In this document: in pieces, positions 25,626 to 34,529 of the stretch | How the letters are laid out: every line of letters begins with the position of its first letter | Numbering within the stretch: position 1 is the first letter of the stretch | DNA from: CAZMRW01 sp964568805 | Lineage (GTDB): Bacteria > Pseudomonadota > Gammaproteobacteria > Methylococcales > Methylomonadaceae | Direction of reading: 5' to 3' | Length of the DNA stretch: 62,476 nucleotides | Assembly (NCBI GenBank): GCA_964568805.1 | Contig: CAZMRW010000012.1 | Coordinates: forward strand, 1 to 62,476 | Notes under the pieces: model-generated | Told to the model about the DNA's origin: nothing | Seen by the model: the letters and a program-made list of their open reading frames with translations, nothing else | Database searches by the model: none | Program-made: the position numbers and the translations under genes

Positions 25626-25742
25626 GAAAATTCATAAAAATGTAGCCGATCTATCGCGGTTGCAGGACATACGTGAGAAATAATAAATGAAGAGCCAATT
25701 TTAATATTTTACCCGAGTATTTAGATGCAGTAAGCAGCGGTT

Positions 25743-27392
25743 TTAATTCCGGGTTAATAAATACTCGACGATTACAGCATCGACCGGCTTACCCGTAGAG
25801 ACGCTGCCTGTTGTGGCCCAGCCGGTCACTTTATAGTGCTTTCCTGCTTCCATCATTGTACCGTCTGACTGCCTTAATCGGCTGATGCGCCGACCGTATT
25901 CGGCATCCGGGCTGCAGTGAAAACTCATGCCGCCGGTCCTGATCATATCACCGCCTTGCCGATAATAAGGGTCTTTGTTGAATAAATTATCGGCAATGTC
26001 TTCCAACAGATTCTTTATTTGGTTACCGGACAGCGTTTTAACATAGGTTTCAGGATAAGTGATGGCGGTATGATTCATGATCTCCTCATACGTGATCGGC
26101 TGGCCCGGCAATAATGCGGTTCCCCAGCGGAAGCCGGGGGACAGGGCAATCGGCGCGTCATTGACGGCGCGCAAGGCGGCCAGTATCAGCGAATCGAAGG
26201 TGCCGCAGTAGGTATCCCGCCGGTATAACAGTCGATCAGCTACCGCCAGAGGCTGACCAAGTTTGGCGAGATAGGGCGCTCTGCTGCGGCTAATCAGACT
26301 TTGCATGTCAGGATCGGGTGCAATGAGATTGGCGAAGACCGGTAATAAGCGGTATCGAAGATCCCGCAGGCGGCCCCGGGAGATATCCAAATCCAGTATC
26401 GCCAGAAATTTGCCGTGGCTGCCTGCATTGCTTACCCAGGTTCTGCCTTTCCCGTTATCAACCGGAATAGGCCGGGGAATGGCGTCATGGCTATGTCCGC
26501 CTAAAATCACATCGAGTCCGGTTACCCTGGAAGCCAGCTTTAAATCGACCTCGAGGCCGTTGTGTGACAACAGGATAATAACATCGGCCTCATGAGACTT
26601 GATGATCCGATCAATAACCGTTTGCAGATTTTGTTCCTGAATGCCGAATCGCCAGTCCGAGGTAAAGCGCTGCGGATTGGCAATCGGGGTATAGGGAAAG
26701 GCCTGTCCGATCACGGCAACATGGGCATTGTTGATTTTCTTGATGACATAAGGCTTGAACACCGCAGCCGAGTCACGATCCGATGCAAATAAGGCTTCCT
26801 CGGTGTATGCGATGTTTTGGGCTATAAATTCGCCATCGAATAGCTTGCTGCTTTCCAACACCTCGTTACCGCCATAGGTAAACTCCCAGTGACCGGTCAT
26901 CACATCGACGCCCAGGAGATTGCTGGCCGCAATCATATCCTTGCCCCGGGTCCATAAGGCGGTCGCCGATCCCTGCCAGCTGTCGCCGCCATCGAGCAGC
27001 AAGGTATTTTCGTATCCGCGAGTTTCCCTGATCTGTTTGATCAAGGTCGCCAGGTGCGCAAAACCGCCCATCCTGCCATAAACCCTGGCCGCTTCGGCAA
27101 AATCCAGATGGGTAAAGGCATAAGCGTCCCGGCTATTTGCCTTGATGCCGAAAAAATCCAGAAAATGCCGGCCTGTCAAATGGGTCGGCAGTCCCTTGTT
27201 TCCGGCTAGGCCGGTATTGACGGAAGGCTCACGGTAATACACCGGCAGCAACTGGGCATGACAATCGGTAAAATGCAATAAAGTCACATTACCGAAATTC
27301 GGCAAGGCGGAATAGACATTGCTCTGGGGGGCGCAGGCGGAAACCAGTGCAGGCGACAGGCCAAGACAGTGTAGAAACCGGCGGCGATCCAT
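25743..27392 (-). CDS. soxB: Thiosulfohydrolase SoxB
   Basis: 549 aa metallophosphatase-fold protein. The N terminus has RRR-F-L and then a lipobox-like LVSAC, suggesting Tat or lipoprotein export. FTDCHAQLLPVY, DGGDSWQGS, TGHWEFTYGGNEV and GGHSHD are the SoxB-type dimanganese motifs; GHWEFTYG replaces the GNHEFD of 5'-nucleotidases and is diagnostic. SoxB cleaves sulfate from the SoxYZ carrier in thiosulfate oxidation. No soxX, Y, Z, A or CD lies in this window, so the partners must be elsewhere or absent. It is divergent from accA and separate from the Mla operon. Confidence 0.88.
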   Translation of the reverse strand: MDRRRFLHCLGLSPALVSACAPQSNVYSALPNFGNVTLLHFTDCHAQLLPVYYREPSVNTGLAGNKGLPTHLTGRHFLDFFGIKANSRDAYAFTHLDFAEAARVYGRMGGFAHLATLIKQIRETRGYENTLLLDGGDSWQGSATALWTRGKDMIAASNLLGVDVMTGHWEFTYGGNEVLESSKLFDGEFIAQNIAYTEEALFASDRDSAAVFKPYVIKKINNAHVAVIGQAFPYTPIANPQRFTSDWRFGIQEQNLQTVIDRIIKSHEADVIILLSHNGLEVDLKLASRVTGLDVILGGHSHDAIPRPIPVDNGKGRTWVSNAGSHGKFLAILDLDISRGRLRDLRYRLLPVFANLIAPDPDMQSLISRSRAPYLAKLGQPLAVADRLLYRRDTYCGTFDSLILAALRAVNDAPIALSPGFRWGTALLPGQPITYEEIMNHTAITYPETYVKTLSGNQIKNLLEDIADNLFNKDPYYRQGGDMIRTGGMSFHCSPDAEYGRRISRLRQSDGTMMEAGKHYKVTGWATTGSVSTGKPVDAVIVEYLLTRN

Positions 27393-27461
27393 AAACAGGT
27401 GAAGAGTTATTGACGGACTGAAAAATATTAGAAGACAAGTCCCGCCGAGTGGTCTAACGTT

Positions 27462-27481
27462 ACCGGCTATTGCCGGTTTTT
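27462..27481 (+). terminator. Terminator-like hairpin between soxB and accA
   Basis: ACCGGC-TATT-GCCGGT followed by TTTT. It is oriented for the plus strand, yet no plus-strand gene ends upstream. It could stop read-through into accA or end a short antisense transcript opposite soxB. There is no U run on the minus strand. Confidence 0.4.
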
Positions 27482-27593
27482 CACAACATTATTTGCTTCA
27501 AGGGCGCTCAGCTCAGCTCGTATCGATTGACAGTGCCATCATGGCATACTTGTTTCGCCTAAAGCTATCATTTTATTGCTATTGCGGTATTTA

Positions 27594-27624
27594 TTGGCAG
27601 CGAAAATCCAGATTCGGGTATAAT
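27594..27624 (+). promoter_or_regulatory. Candidate accA promoter
   Basis: TTGGCA at 27594-27599 and a perfect TATAAT at 27619-27624. The spacer is 19 nt, a little long. It lies 78 nt before the accA start. Another part of the gap holds a dyad TGCCAT-C-ATGGCA near 27533-27545, directly after a TTGACA; no -10 fits that one. Confidence 0.45.
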
Positions 27625-27701
27625 TGATGCCATTGCCTGTTTCTCGTTATTTATCCCGAGCAGTACTCCCGTTCAAAATAATCTCAATCAACTAAGTCTC
27701 C

Positions 27702-28670
27702 ATGGATTTAAAATTTCTCGATTTCGAACAACCCATCGCTGAACTGGAAGCGAAAATTAAAGAACTCCGGAATGTCGAGTATGACAACGACATCAATATC
27801 TCTGATGCCATCAAGCAATTGGAGGACAGAAGCCTGGCCTTAACCGAGGCAATTTTCTCGAATCTTACCGACTGGCAGATTTCACAATTATCCAGACATC
27901 CGGGGCGTCCCTATACCCTCGATTATATTGAGCATATGTTTACCGATTTCCATGAACTGCATGGAGATCGCGCTTATGCGGATGATCCGGCGATCGTTTG
28001 CGGATTGGCGCGCCTTGATGATCAGCCGGTCGTCGTGATCGGCCATCAAAAAGGACGTGACACCAAGGAAAAAATTTATCGAAACTTCGGTATGCCGCGT
28101 CCGGAAGGTTATCGTAAAGCCTTGCGGGTGATGAAAATGGCGGAGCGCTTTAAACTGCCTCTGATTTGTCTGATTGATACGCCGGGAGCCTATCCCGGCA
28201 TTGGCGCGGAAGAACGCGGCCAGAGTGAGGCCATTGCCCGGAATCTGTTTGAAATGGCCAGACTGAAAACCCCGATCATTTGCACCATTACCGGAGAAGG
28301 CGGTTCCGGCGGAGCGTTGGCCATTGGCGTGGGGGATCGTTTGATTATGCTGGAATACAGTACTTATTCAGTAATTTCTCCTGAAGGCTGCGCCTCCATA
28401 CTATGGAAAAGCGCTGATAAGTCACAATTGGCGGCCGAGGCCATGGGCATTACCTCCGATCGTATCCGTGAACAGGGTTTTCTGGATGAAGTGGTTAGAG
28501 AGCCGTTGGGCGGTGGCCATCGAAATTTTCATGCCATAGCCGCAAATTTGAAAGAAACCTTGATACGTCATTTGCAAGAGTTAAAACAGCAGAACATGGA
28601 TACTCTGCTTGTAAAACGGTACCAGCGTATTATGGGTTTCGGCGTCTATTCCGAGGAAGCGGTGAAATAG
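27702..28670 (+). CDS. accA: Acetyl-CoA carboxylase carboxyltransferase subunit alpha
   Basis: 322 aa, normal length. With AccD it transfers CO2 from biotin to acetyl-CoA, the first step of fatty acid synthesis. Starts MDLKFLDFEQPIAELEAKI, a family signature; GRPYTLDYI, GAYPGIGAEERGQSEAIA and GEGGSGGALAIGVGD are conserved carboxyltransferase motifs. It is followed by tilS, as in many gammaproteobacteria, after a 121-bp gap with a short tandem repeat. Confidence 0.98.
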   Translation: MDLKFLDFEQPIAELEAKIKELRNVEYDNDINISDAIKQLEDRSLALTEAIFSNLTDWQISQLSRHPGRPYTLDYIEHMFTDFHELHGDRAYADDPAIVCGLARLDDQPVVVIGHQKGRDTKEKIYRNFGMPRPEGYRKALRVMKMAERFKLPLICLIDTPGAYPGIGAEERGQSEAIARNLFEMARLKTPIICTITGEGGSGGALAIGVGDRLIMLEYSTYSVISPEGCASILWKSADKSQLAAEAMGITSDRIREQGFLDEVVREPLGGGHRNFHAIAANLKETLIRHLQELKQQNMDTLLVKRYQRIMGFGVYSEEAVK

Positions 28671-28675
28671 TATTA

Positions 28676-28703
28676 GGTACAAGGTACAAGGTACAAGGTG
28701 CAG
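28676..28703. repeat. Tandem heptanucleotide repeat
   Basis: Three perfect GGTACAA units (28676-28696) and a fourth, degenerate GGTGCAG. It lies just after accA. Similar AAGGTGCAAGG wording occurs after eno near 34113, which may reflect slippage-prone or repeat-derived intergenic DNA. No function is suggested by context. Confidence 0.55.
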
Positions 28704-28791
28704 GCAGCGTTGGGATTAGCCGCTTTTTTGCTTTATAACGGGTTGACCTGTCCTTTCCTTTATTCCGTATTTCATTAGAGTAACCAGGTTA

Positions 28792-30114
28792 GTGCCGCTG
28801 ACATCAGACCTTATTGAATCCGCAATAGTCCCATTTGAGCCACTCCGGCGGATTTATATTGCCTACAGCGGCGGCATAGACTCTCATGTTTTACTTCATT
28901 TAGCGGCCAGCGTAGACAAGCTCCGCGAGAAAATCACCGCCGTCTATGTCCATCATGGCTTGCAGGCGGACGCAGAGGTTTGGGCTCGGCACTCTGCCGA
29001 GACGGCAAACGATTTGGAGGTCGACTTTATTTTGCTGCGGGTGAATGCCTTTGCTGAAAAAGGCGAAAGTCCCGAAGAAGCCGCCAGAAATGCGCGTTAT
29101 GCCGCCTTAAAAGAGCTGATCGGCGTCAATGATATTCTGCTGGTTGCACAACACCTTGAAGATCAGCTTGAAACGGTGATGCTGCAGTTATTACGAGGGG
29201 GCGGTTTGCGAGGGCTCTCGGGAATGCCGGAGTCCATGGCCTTCGGACAAGGGTTCATGCTCAGGCCGCTGTTGAATATGACGAAACAGGCTATTTTGGA
29301 CTATGCAGTTGATCAACAGCTTAAGTGGGTGGAAGATCCCAGTAATCGATGCAATGATTATGACCGGAATTTCCTGCGCAATGATGTGATCCCGTTAATA
29401 AAACAGCGTTGGCCGGTTTGCGCCATTACCGTCGCCCGCGCCGCCCGGCATTGTGCGGAAGCCGAAGTGCTTGTTTCGGAGCTTGCCGACGAGGTGTTCA
29501 AGCAGGTCTACCATCTACCCGACGATACCCTAAGCATAAGCCGCTTGCGAACCTTCAACAGCGCAAGACAGCAGCTTGCCATTCGGCATTGGTTTCTGAT
29601 CAAAAGCCTGAAAATGCCGTCACATGCCTTTGTTTTAAGTTTGTTGAATCAGATTGCCGGTGCGGATAAAAACAGTCAGCCGGTATTGTTCAGTCAGGGA
29701 TACCAGATACGCCGCTACCGGGATAAGCTTTATTTTCTAAAAGCGACCGCGCCTGAAACTCAGCAGGACATCGTGTGGCCTCCAGAGCTAAGCACCGTTA
29801 GTATCGGTAACTCTCTGACACTGTCCTGGTCTGTCTCTTCCGCGGGCATCTCCCTTGAACAATGGCGGCAGTCTTCAATCGTTATCAGGTTTCGCCAGGG
29901 CGGTGAAAAAATCAGTTTATCCGGACGAACGGGGCATCATTCGCTGAAGAATCTGTTTCAGGAAACGGGACTGCCGCCTTGGGAACGGCAATGGATTCCG
30001 TTGATTTATCTTGATAACGAACTGGCCGCCATCGGCGACAAGTGGATCAGCGCTGAATTCCTGGAACAAAAAACCGATGCCTGTATCAAGCTATCGATAC
30101 AACAAGTCGAATAA
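28792..30114 (+). CDS. tilS: tRNA(Ile)-lysidine synthetase
   Basis: 440 aa. Converts C34 of tRNA-Ile(CAU) to lysidine so that it reads AUA. The PP-loop AYSGGIDSHVLLHL is at residues 23-36 and the C-terminal substrate domain has SGRTGHHSLKNLFQ...PWERQWIPLIY. The start is GTG (28792). Its only substrate, tRNA-Ile(CAU), is encoded in this same window at 39969-40045. Confidence 0.95.
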   Translation: MPLTSDLIESAIVPFEPLRRIYIAYSGGIDSHVLLHLAASVDKLREKITAVYVHHGLQADAEVWARHSAETANDLEVDFILLRVNAFAEKGESPEEAARNARYAALKELIGVNDILLVAQHLEDQLETVMLQLLRGGGLRGLSGMPESMAFGQGFMLRPLLNMTKQAILDYAVDQQLKWVEDPSNRCNDYDRNFLRNDVIPLIKQRWPVCAITVARAARHCAEAEVLVSELADEVFKQVYHLPDDTLSISRLRTFNSARQQLAIRHWFLIKSLKMPSHAFVLSLLNQIAGADKNSQPVLFSQGYQIRRYRDKLYFLKATAPETQQDIVWPPELSTVSIGNSLTLSWSVSSAGISLEQWRQSSIVIRFRQGGEKISLSGRTGHHSLKNLFQETGLPPWERQWIPLIYLDNELAAIGDKWISAEFLEQKTDACIKLSIQQVE

Positions 30115-30213
30115 TACTGAAAAGACCATGACGAAATGCGCATTGTCGATTAAAATAGCCAAGTTTAACTACATACTTGTCATCAGAACCAATCTGAAGT
30201 CCATCACATCCAC

Positions 30214-31845
30214 ATGACAAAATACATTTTCATTACCGGCGGTGTCGTTTCATCACTCGGCAAGGGTATCGCCGCATCGTCGCTCGCTGCCATACTCGAA
30301 GCACGCGGTCTCAAGGTGACATTGACCAAGCTGGATCCCTACATCAACGTCGATCCCGGCACCATGAGCCCTTTTCAGCATGGAGAGGTATTTGTTACCG
30401 AGGATGGCGCGGAGACCGACCTGGATTTAGGTCATTATGAACGGTTTCTGAAAACCACGATGACCAAAAAGAATAATTTCACTACCGGCCAGGTCTATGA
30501 CAGCGTGCTGCGCCGGGAGCGGAAAGGGGAATATCTCGGTGCTACGGTACAGGTGATTCCTCATATCACCGATGAAATAAAAAACCGTATCTATCAAAGC
30601 GCCGAGGGTATGGATGTCGCCCTGATTGAAGTCGGCGGCACGGTCGGCGATATTGAGTCATTGCCGTTTCTGGAAGCCATCAGACAGATGCGCGTCGATC
30701 TCGGAGCGGATAGGTCGCTGTTTATCCACTTGACTCTCGTCCCCTATATCCGCTCTGCAGGCGAATTAAAAACCAAGCCGACCCAGCATTCGGTCAAGGA
30801 ACTTCGCACGATCGGGATACAGCCCGATATCCTGATCTGCCGATCAGAACAGCCGATTCCGTTGACCGAACGACGAAAAATCGCTTTGTTTACCAATGTC
30901 GAGGAAAAGGCAGTTATCTCGGCAGTGGATGCAGATTCGATATATCGCATCCCTTTGCTGCTGCATGAACAAGGACTGGATGATATCGTCGTCAATAAAT
31001 TAAGACTGAATGCACCGCCTGCGGATTTAGCGGAATGGGAAAATGTCGTCAAAGCGCTGGCTGATTCGGTCAACGAGGTCAATATCGCAATCGTTGGCAA
31101 GTATGTCGATCATTCCGATGCCTACAAATCGCTCAATGAAGCATTGATTCATGCCGGCATACGCACCCATAACAAGGTTAGAATTCACTATATTGATTCG
31201 GAAATCATCGAAGATGAAGGCATCGGCAGGCTGAAGTCTGTCGACGCGATACTCGTGCCGGGTGGTTTCGGCGAACGAGGCATCGAAGGCAAAATCGCCA
31301 CCGTCAAATATGCACGCGAAAACAAAATTCCGTATCTGGGCATCTGTTTGGGTATGCAGGTCGCTGTCATTGAATTCGCCCGTGATGTAGCGGGGCTTGA
31401 AGGCGCGCACAGCACCGAGTTTCTGCCTCAATCACCGCACCCGGTGATCGGTTTGATTACCGAATGGATGGCAGAAAGCGGCCGCATTGAGGTTCGCGAC
31501 GAAAATTCCGATTTGGGCGGCTCGATGCGTCTGGGTGGACAGCAATGCCGATTACAGCCGTATTCGCTGGCGTTTCAGCTTTATCAAAAAGATGTGATTA
31601 CCGAACGACATCGCCACCGCTACGAATTTAATAATGGGTATTTGGATAAACTGGAAAAGGCCGGTATGCGCTTTTCCGGGAAGTCAATTGATGGCCGGCT
31701 GGTTGAAGTCGTTGAAATCGCGGATCACCCCTGGTTTCTGGCGTGCCAGTTCCATCCTGAATTTACGTCAACACCGCGCAAAGGCCATCCCTTGTTTTCG
31801 GGATTTGTGATTGCGGCGGCTGAGCATAAGAAAGTGGTGGCTTGA
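30214..31845 (+). CDS. pyrG: CTP synthase
   Basis: 543 aa. Amidates UTP to CTP. N-terminal synthetase domain (MTKYIFITGGVVSSLGKGIAA) with P-loop, and C-terminal glutaminase with nucleophile Cys in LGICLGMQ and the HPEF catalytic His/Glu. It begins the pyrG-kdsA-eno-ftsB block that is conserved in gammaproteobacteria, with 122 bp to kdsA. Confidence 0.98.
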   Translation: MTKYIFITGGVVSSLGKGIAASSLAAILEARGLKVTLTKLDPYINVDPGTMSPFQHGEVFVTEDGAETDLDLGHYERFLKTTMTKKNNFTTGQVYDSVLRRERKGEYLGATVQVIPHITDEIKNRIYQSAEGMDVALIEVGGTVGDIESLPFLEAIRQMRVDLGADRSLFIHLTLVPYIRSAGELKTKPTQHSVKELRTIGIQPDILICRSEQPIPLTERRKIALFTNVEEKAVISAVDADSIYRIPLLLHEQGLDDIVVNKLRLNAPPADLAEWENVVKALADSVNEVNIAIVGKYVDHSDAYKSLNEALIHAGIRTHNKVRIHYIDSEIIEDEGIGRLKSVDAILVPGGFGERGIEGKIATVKYARENKIPYLGICLGMQVAVIEFARDVAGLEGAHSTEFLPQSPHPVIGLITEWMAESGRIEVRDENSDLGGSMRLGGQQCRLQPYSLAFQLYQKDVITERHRHRYEFNNGYLDKLEKAGMRFSGKSIDGRLVEVVEIADHPWFLACQFHPEFTSTPRKGHPLFSGFVIAAAEHKKVVA

Positions 31846-31876
31846 CAAGTGTAAGTCGTGTAATCGTGTAAGTTGT

Positions 31877-31895
31877 GCCTTTACACAGTAAAGGC
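31877..31895 (+). repeat. Small hairpin between pyrG and kdsA
   Basis: GCCTTTA-CACAG-TAAAGGC, 7-bp stem, followed after five bases by TTTTT. It may be a weak terminator or a partial attenuator. It is preceded by short direct repeats of CGTGTAA (31857-31871). Confidence 0.4.
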
Positions 31896-31967
31896 GAAAG
31901 ATTTTTCGTCTCAAGATTTGCCTGCCAGCCGCGGAACCTTAAGAATTTAAAAAACTAGAGAACATTC

Positions 31968-32801
31968 ATGCAATTATGTGGTTTTGAAGCTGGCCTCGAC
32001 CAGCCGTTGTTTTTAATAGCCGGACCCTGCGTCATCGAGAGCGAACAACTGGCACTGGATACGGCCGGCTATCTTAAGGAAGTGACGACGGCGTTAAATA
32101 TTCCGTTCATTTACAAGTCATCTTTCGACAAGGCCAATCGCTCGTCTCACGAGAGTTTCCGCGGACTGGGTGTCGATCGGGGGCTGGAAATACTCGCCAA
32201 GGTCAAAAAACAAATCCAGGTTCCCGTGCTGACCGATGTGCATGAAGATACGCCGCTGACTGAAGTGGCTTCAGTCGTCGACGTCATGCAGACGCCAGCC
32301 TTTTTATGCCGGCAAACCAATTTTATCCAGAATGTCGCAGCCTGCGGCATTCCTGTCAACATCAAGAAAGGCCAGTTTCTGGCGCCGTGGGATATGGCGA
32401 ATGTCGCCAATAAGGCCAAGGCGACCGGCAATCAGCAGATCATGGTCTGCGAGCGCGGCGTGTCTTTCGGCTATAACAATCTGGTGTCCGATATGCGGTC
32501 GCTCGCGGTCATGCGCGACACCGGCTGCCCGGTCGTTTTCGATGCGACCCATTCGGTGCAATTGCCGGGGGGGCAGGGCAGCTGTTCAGGCGGCCAGCGC
32601 GAATTCGTGCCGGTGCTGGCCCGCGCCGCCGTCGCCGTCGGAATTGCCGGTTTGTTTATGGAAACGCACCCGAATCCCGCCGAGGCCATGAGCGACGGCC
32701 CCAATTCATGGCCGATCCACCGCATTAAAGAATTACTCGAAGTTTTATTAACCATCGATCAGGCGATCAAAGCCCAAGGCCTGATAGAAACAACCCTCTA
32801 A
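31968..32801 (+). CDS. kdsA: 3-deoxy-8-phosphooctulonate synthase
   Basis: 277 aa. Condenses arabinose-5-phosphate with PEP to make KDO-8-phosphate for lipopolysaccharide. Conserved LIAGPCVIES, YKSSFDKANRSS, LTDVHE and FDATHSVQLPGG are present. It lies 9 nt upstream of eno and is surely co-transcribed with it. Confidence 0.98.
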   Translation: MQLCGFEAGLDQPLFLIAGPCVIESEQLALDTAGYLKEVTTALNIPFIYKSSFDKANRSSHESFRGLGVDRGLEILAKVKKQIQVPVLTDVHEDTPLTEVASVVDVMQTPAFLCRQTNFIQNVAACGIPVNIKKGQFLAPWDMANVANKAKATGNQQIMVCERGVSFGYNNLVSDMRSLAVMRDTGCPVVFDATHSVQLPGGQGSCSGGQREFVPVLARAAVAVGIAGLFMETHPNPAEAMSDGPNSWPIHRIKELLEVLLTIDQAIKAQGLIETTL

Positions 32802-32810
32802 GGAACCCAA

Positions 32811-34091
32811 ATGGCAGCAATAGTAGATATTCGTGCAAGAGAAATCCTGGATTCGCGCGGCAATCCCACGCTCGAAGCCGACGTGGTATTGGCTTCCGGC
32901 GTTGTCGGCAGCGCGATGGTGCCGTCCGGCGCCTCAACCGGCGAGCGCGAAGCGATAGAACTGCGCGACGGCGATAAATCCCGTTACCTCGGCAAAGGCG
33001 TCCTGAATGCGGTTAACAACGTCAAGACCGAAATTCGCTCCGCGATCGTCGGCATGGATGCCGCCGATCAGGAAGGCATCGACAACAAAATGATCGCGCT
33101 GGACGGCACCGAAACCAAGGCACGTCTGGGCGCAAACGCCATGCTGGCGGTATCGATGGCGGCGGCGCATGCGTCGGCTAAAGAAAGCAAGCAGCCGCTG
33201 TACCGTTATCTGAACAAATCCGGCGAATTCGTCATGCCGGTGCCGATGATGAACATCATCAATGGCGGTTCGCATGCCGACAACAGTGTTGACTTGCAGG
33301 AATTCATGATCTTGCCGGTCGGAGCGCCGACCTTCCGCGAAGCGATCCGCTACGGTGCCGAGGTCTTCCACAATCTGAGCAAGGTCCTGAAGTCCAAAGG
33401 TTTGGCAACCACCGTCGGCGACGAAGGCGGTTTCGCACCTAACCTGTCTTCCAATGAAGAAGCGATCAGCGTCATCCTGCAGGCGATCGAGCAAGCCGGG
33501 TTCAAGCCGGGCGTCGATATTTATCTGGGCCTCGATGCGGCCGCGTCTGAATACTATACAGATGGCGTCTACGATCTGGCTTCGGAGAACAAGCAATATA
33601 CGTCCGCACAAATGGCCGATTTCTTCGTCGACTGGGTCAATAAATATCCGATCATCAGCATCGAAGACGGCTTCGACGAAAATGACTGGGACGGCTGGAA
33701 ACTGATGACCGAAAAACTGGGCGGACGCGTGCAGCTGGTCGGCGACGATCTGTTCGTGACCAACCCTGCGATTCTGAAACGCGGCATCGAGCAACAAATC
33801 GCCAACTCCATTCTGATCAAGGTCAATCAGATCGGTACCCTGACCGAAACTCTGGCCGCTATCGACATGGCGCACAAAGCCTCTTATTCCGCGGTCGTTT
33901 CACATCGTTCCGGTGAGACCGAAGACACTACGATTGCCGATCTGGCAGTGGCGACCGGCACCGGTCAGATCAAGACCGGCTCACTGAGCCGTTCGGACCG
34001 TGTCGCCAAGTATAATCGCCTGATGAAAATCGAAGAGGAATTAGGCGGTTTGGCCAAGTATGCAGGGCGCAGCGCATTTAGAATGCTTTAA
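32811..34091 (+). CDS. eno: Enolase
   Basis: 426 aa. Interconverts 2-phosphoglycerate and PEP, and is a usual RNA degradosome partner in this class. Conserved DSRGNPTLEADV, GDEGGFAPNL, SIEDGFDENDW and SHRSGETEDTTIADLAV carry the Mg ligands and catalytic Lys/Glu. Strong codon bias (mostly C/G-ending in highly used codons) suggests high expression. It is followed by a long inverted repeat before ftsB. Confidence 0.99.
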   Translation: MAAIVDIRAREILDSRGNPTLEADVVLASGVVGSAMVPSGASTGEREAIELRDGDKSRYLGKGVLNAVNNVKTEIRSAIVGMDAADQEGIDNKMIALDGTETKARLGANAMLAVSMAAAHASAKESKQPLYRYLNKSGEFVMPVPMMNIINGGSHADNSVDLQEFMILPVGAPTFREAIRYGAEVFHNLSKVLKSKGLATTVGDEGGFAPNLSSNEEAISVILQAIEQAGFKPGVDIYLGLDAAASEYYTDGVYDLASENKQYTSAQMADFFVDWVNKYPIISIEDGFDENDWDGWKLMTEKLGGRVQLVGDDLFVTNPAILKRGIEQQIANSILIKVNQIGTLTETLAAIDMAHKASYSAVVSHRSGETEDTTIADLAVATGTGQIKTGSLSRSDRVAKYNRLMKIEEELGGLAKYAGRSAFRML

Positions 34092-34101
34092 GTTTAACAA
34101 G

Positions 34102-34173
34102 CCAAAGGGCGCAAGGTGCAAGGCGGAAGAAATCACGAAAACATTCTTTTAAACGTTAGCCTTGCGCCTTTGG
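34102..34173 (+). repeat. Long-armed inverted repeat between eno and ftsB
   Basis: CCAAAGGGCGCAAGG (34102-34116) is complementary to CCTTGCGCCTTTGG (34160-34173) with one bulged G, separated by 43 nt and followed by TCTTTAT. It ends 16 nt before the ftsB start. It may reduce read-through from eno or regulate ftsB translation. Confidence 0.5.
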
Positions 34174-34189
34174 TCTTTATCCTGATCCT

Positions 34190-34459
34190 ATGAAAATCCT
34201 GATTACGGTCATCATTCTGCTGATTATCCATCTGCAATACCGCTTGTGGTATGGAGACGGCAGCATCGCCGAGATAAGAGACTATCAGCAACGCCTCGAC
34301 GACCTGAAGAAACTGAGTGAAGAAAAGAGGCAGCGTAATGAAGCGCTCTATGCCGAAGTCCTGGATTTAAGAAAAGGGCAGGAAGCGATCGAGGAAAGAG
34401 CCCGGGATGAATTGGGCATGATCAAAGAGGACGAGACTTTTTTCCAAGTGCTTGAGTAG
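34190..34459 (+). CDS. ftsB: Cell division protein FtsB
   Basis: 89 aa bitopic membrane protein. One N-terminal membrane segment (MKILITVIILLIIHLQYRLW) and then a coiled coil (residues 30-70: RLDDLKKLSEEKRQRNEALY). FtsB joins FtsQ and FtsL in the divisome. The small size, topology and position after eno (as in Escherichia coli) support the call. Confidence 0.93.
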   Translation: MKILITVIILLIIHLQYRLWYGDGSIAEIRDYQQRLDDLKKLSEEKRQRNEALYAEVLDLRKGQEAIEERARDELGMIKEDETFFQVLE

Positions 34460-34529
34460 AGGTTTAATCTGGGCAGAATGAATGTAACGCCTAATCTTTT
34501 GTGTTGATAGCGCATTCAATGGCGCAATT

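Noticed and set aside
32934..33875. 313-codon open frame antisense to eno
   Set aside because: Opposite a highly conserved gene and arises from its strong codon bias.
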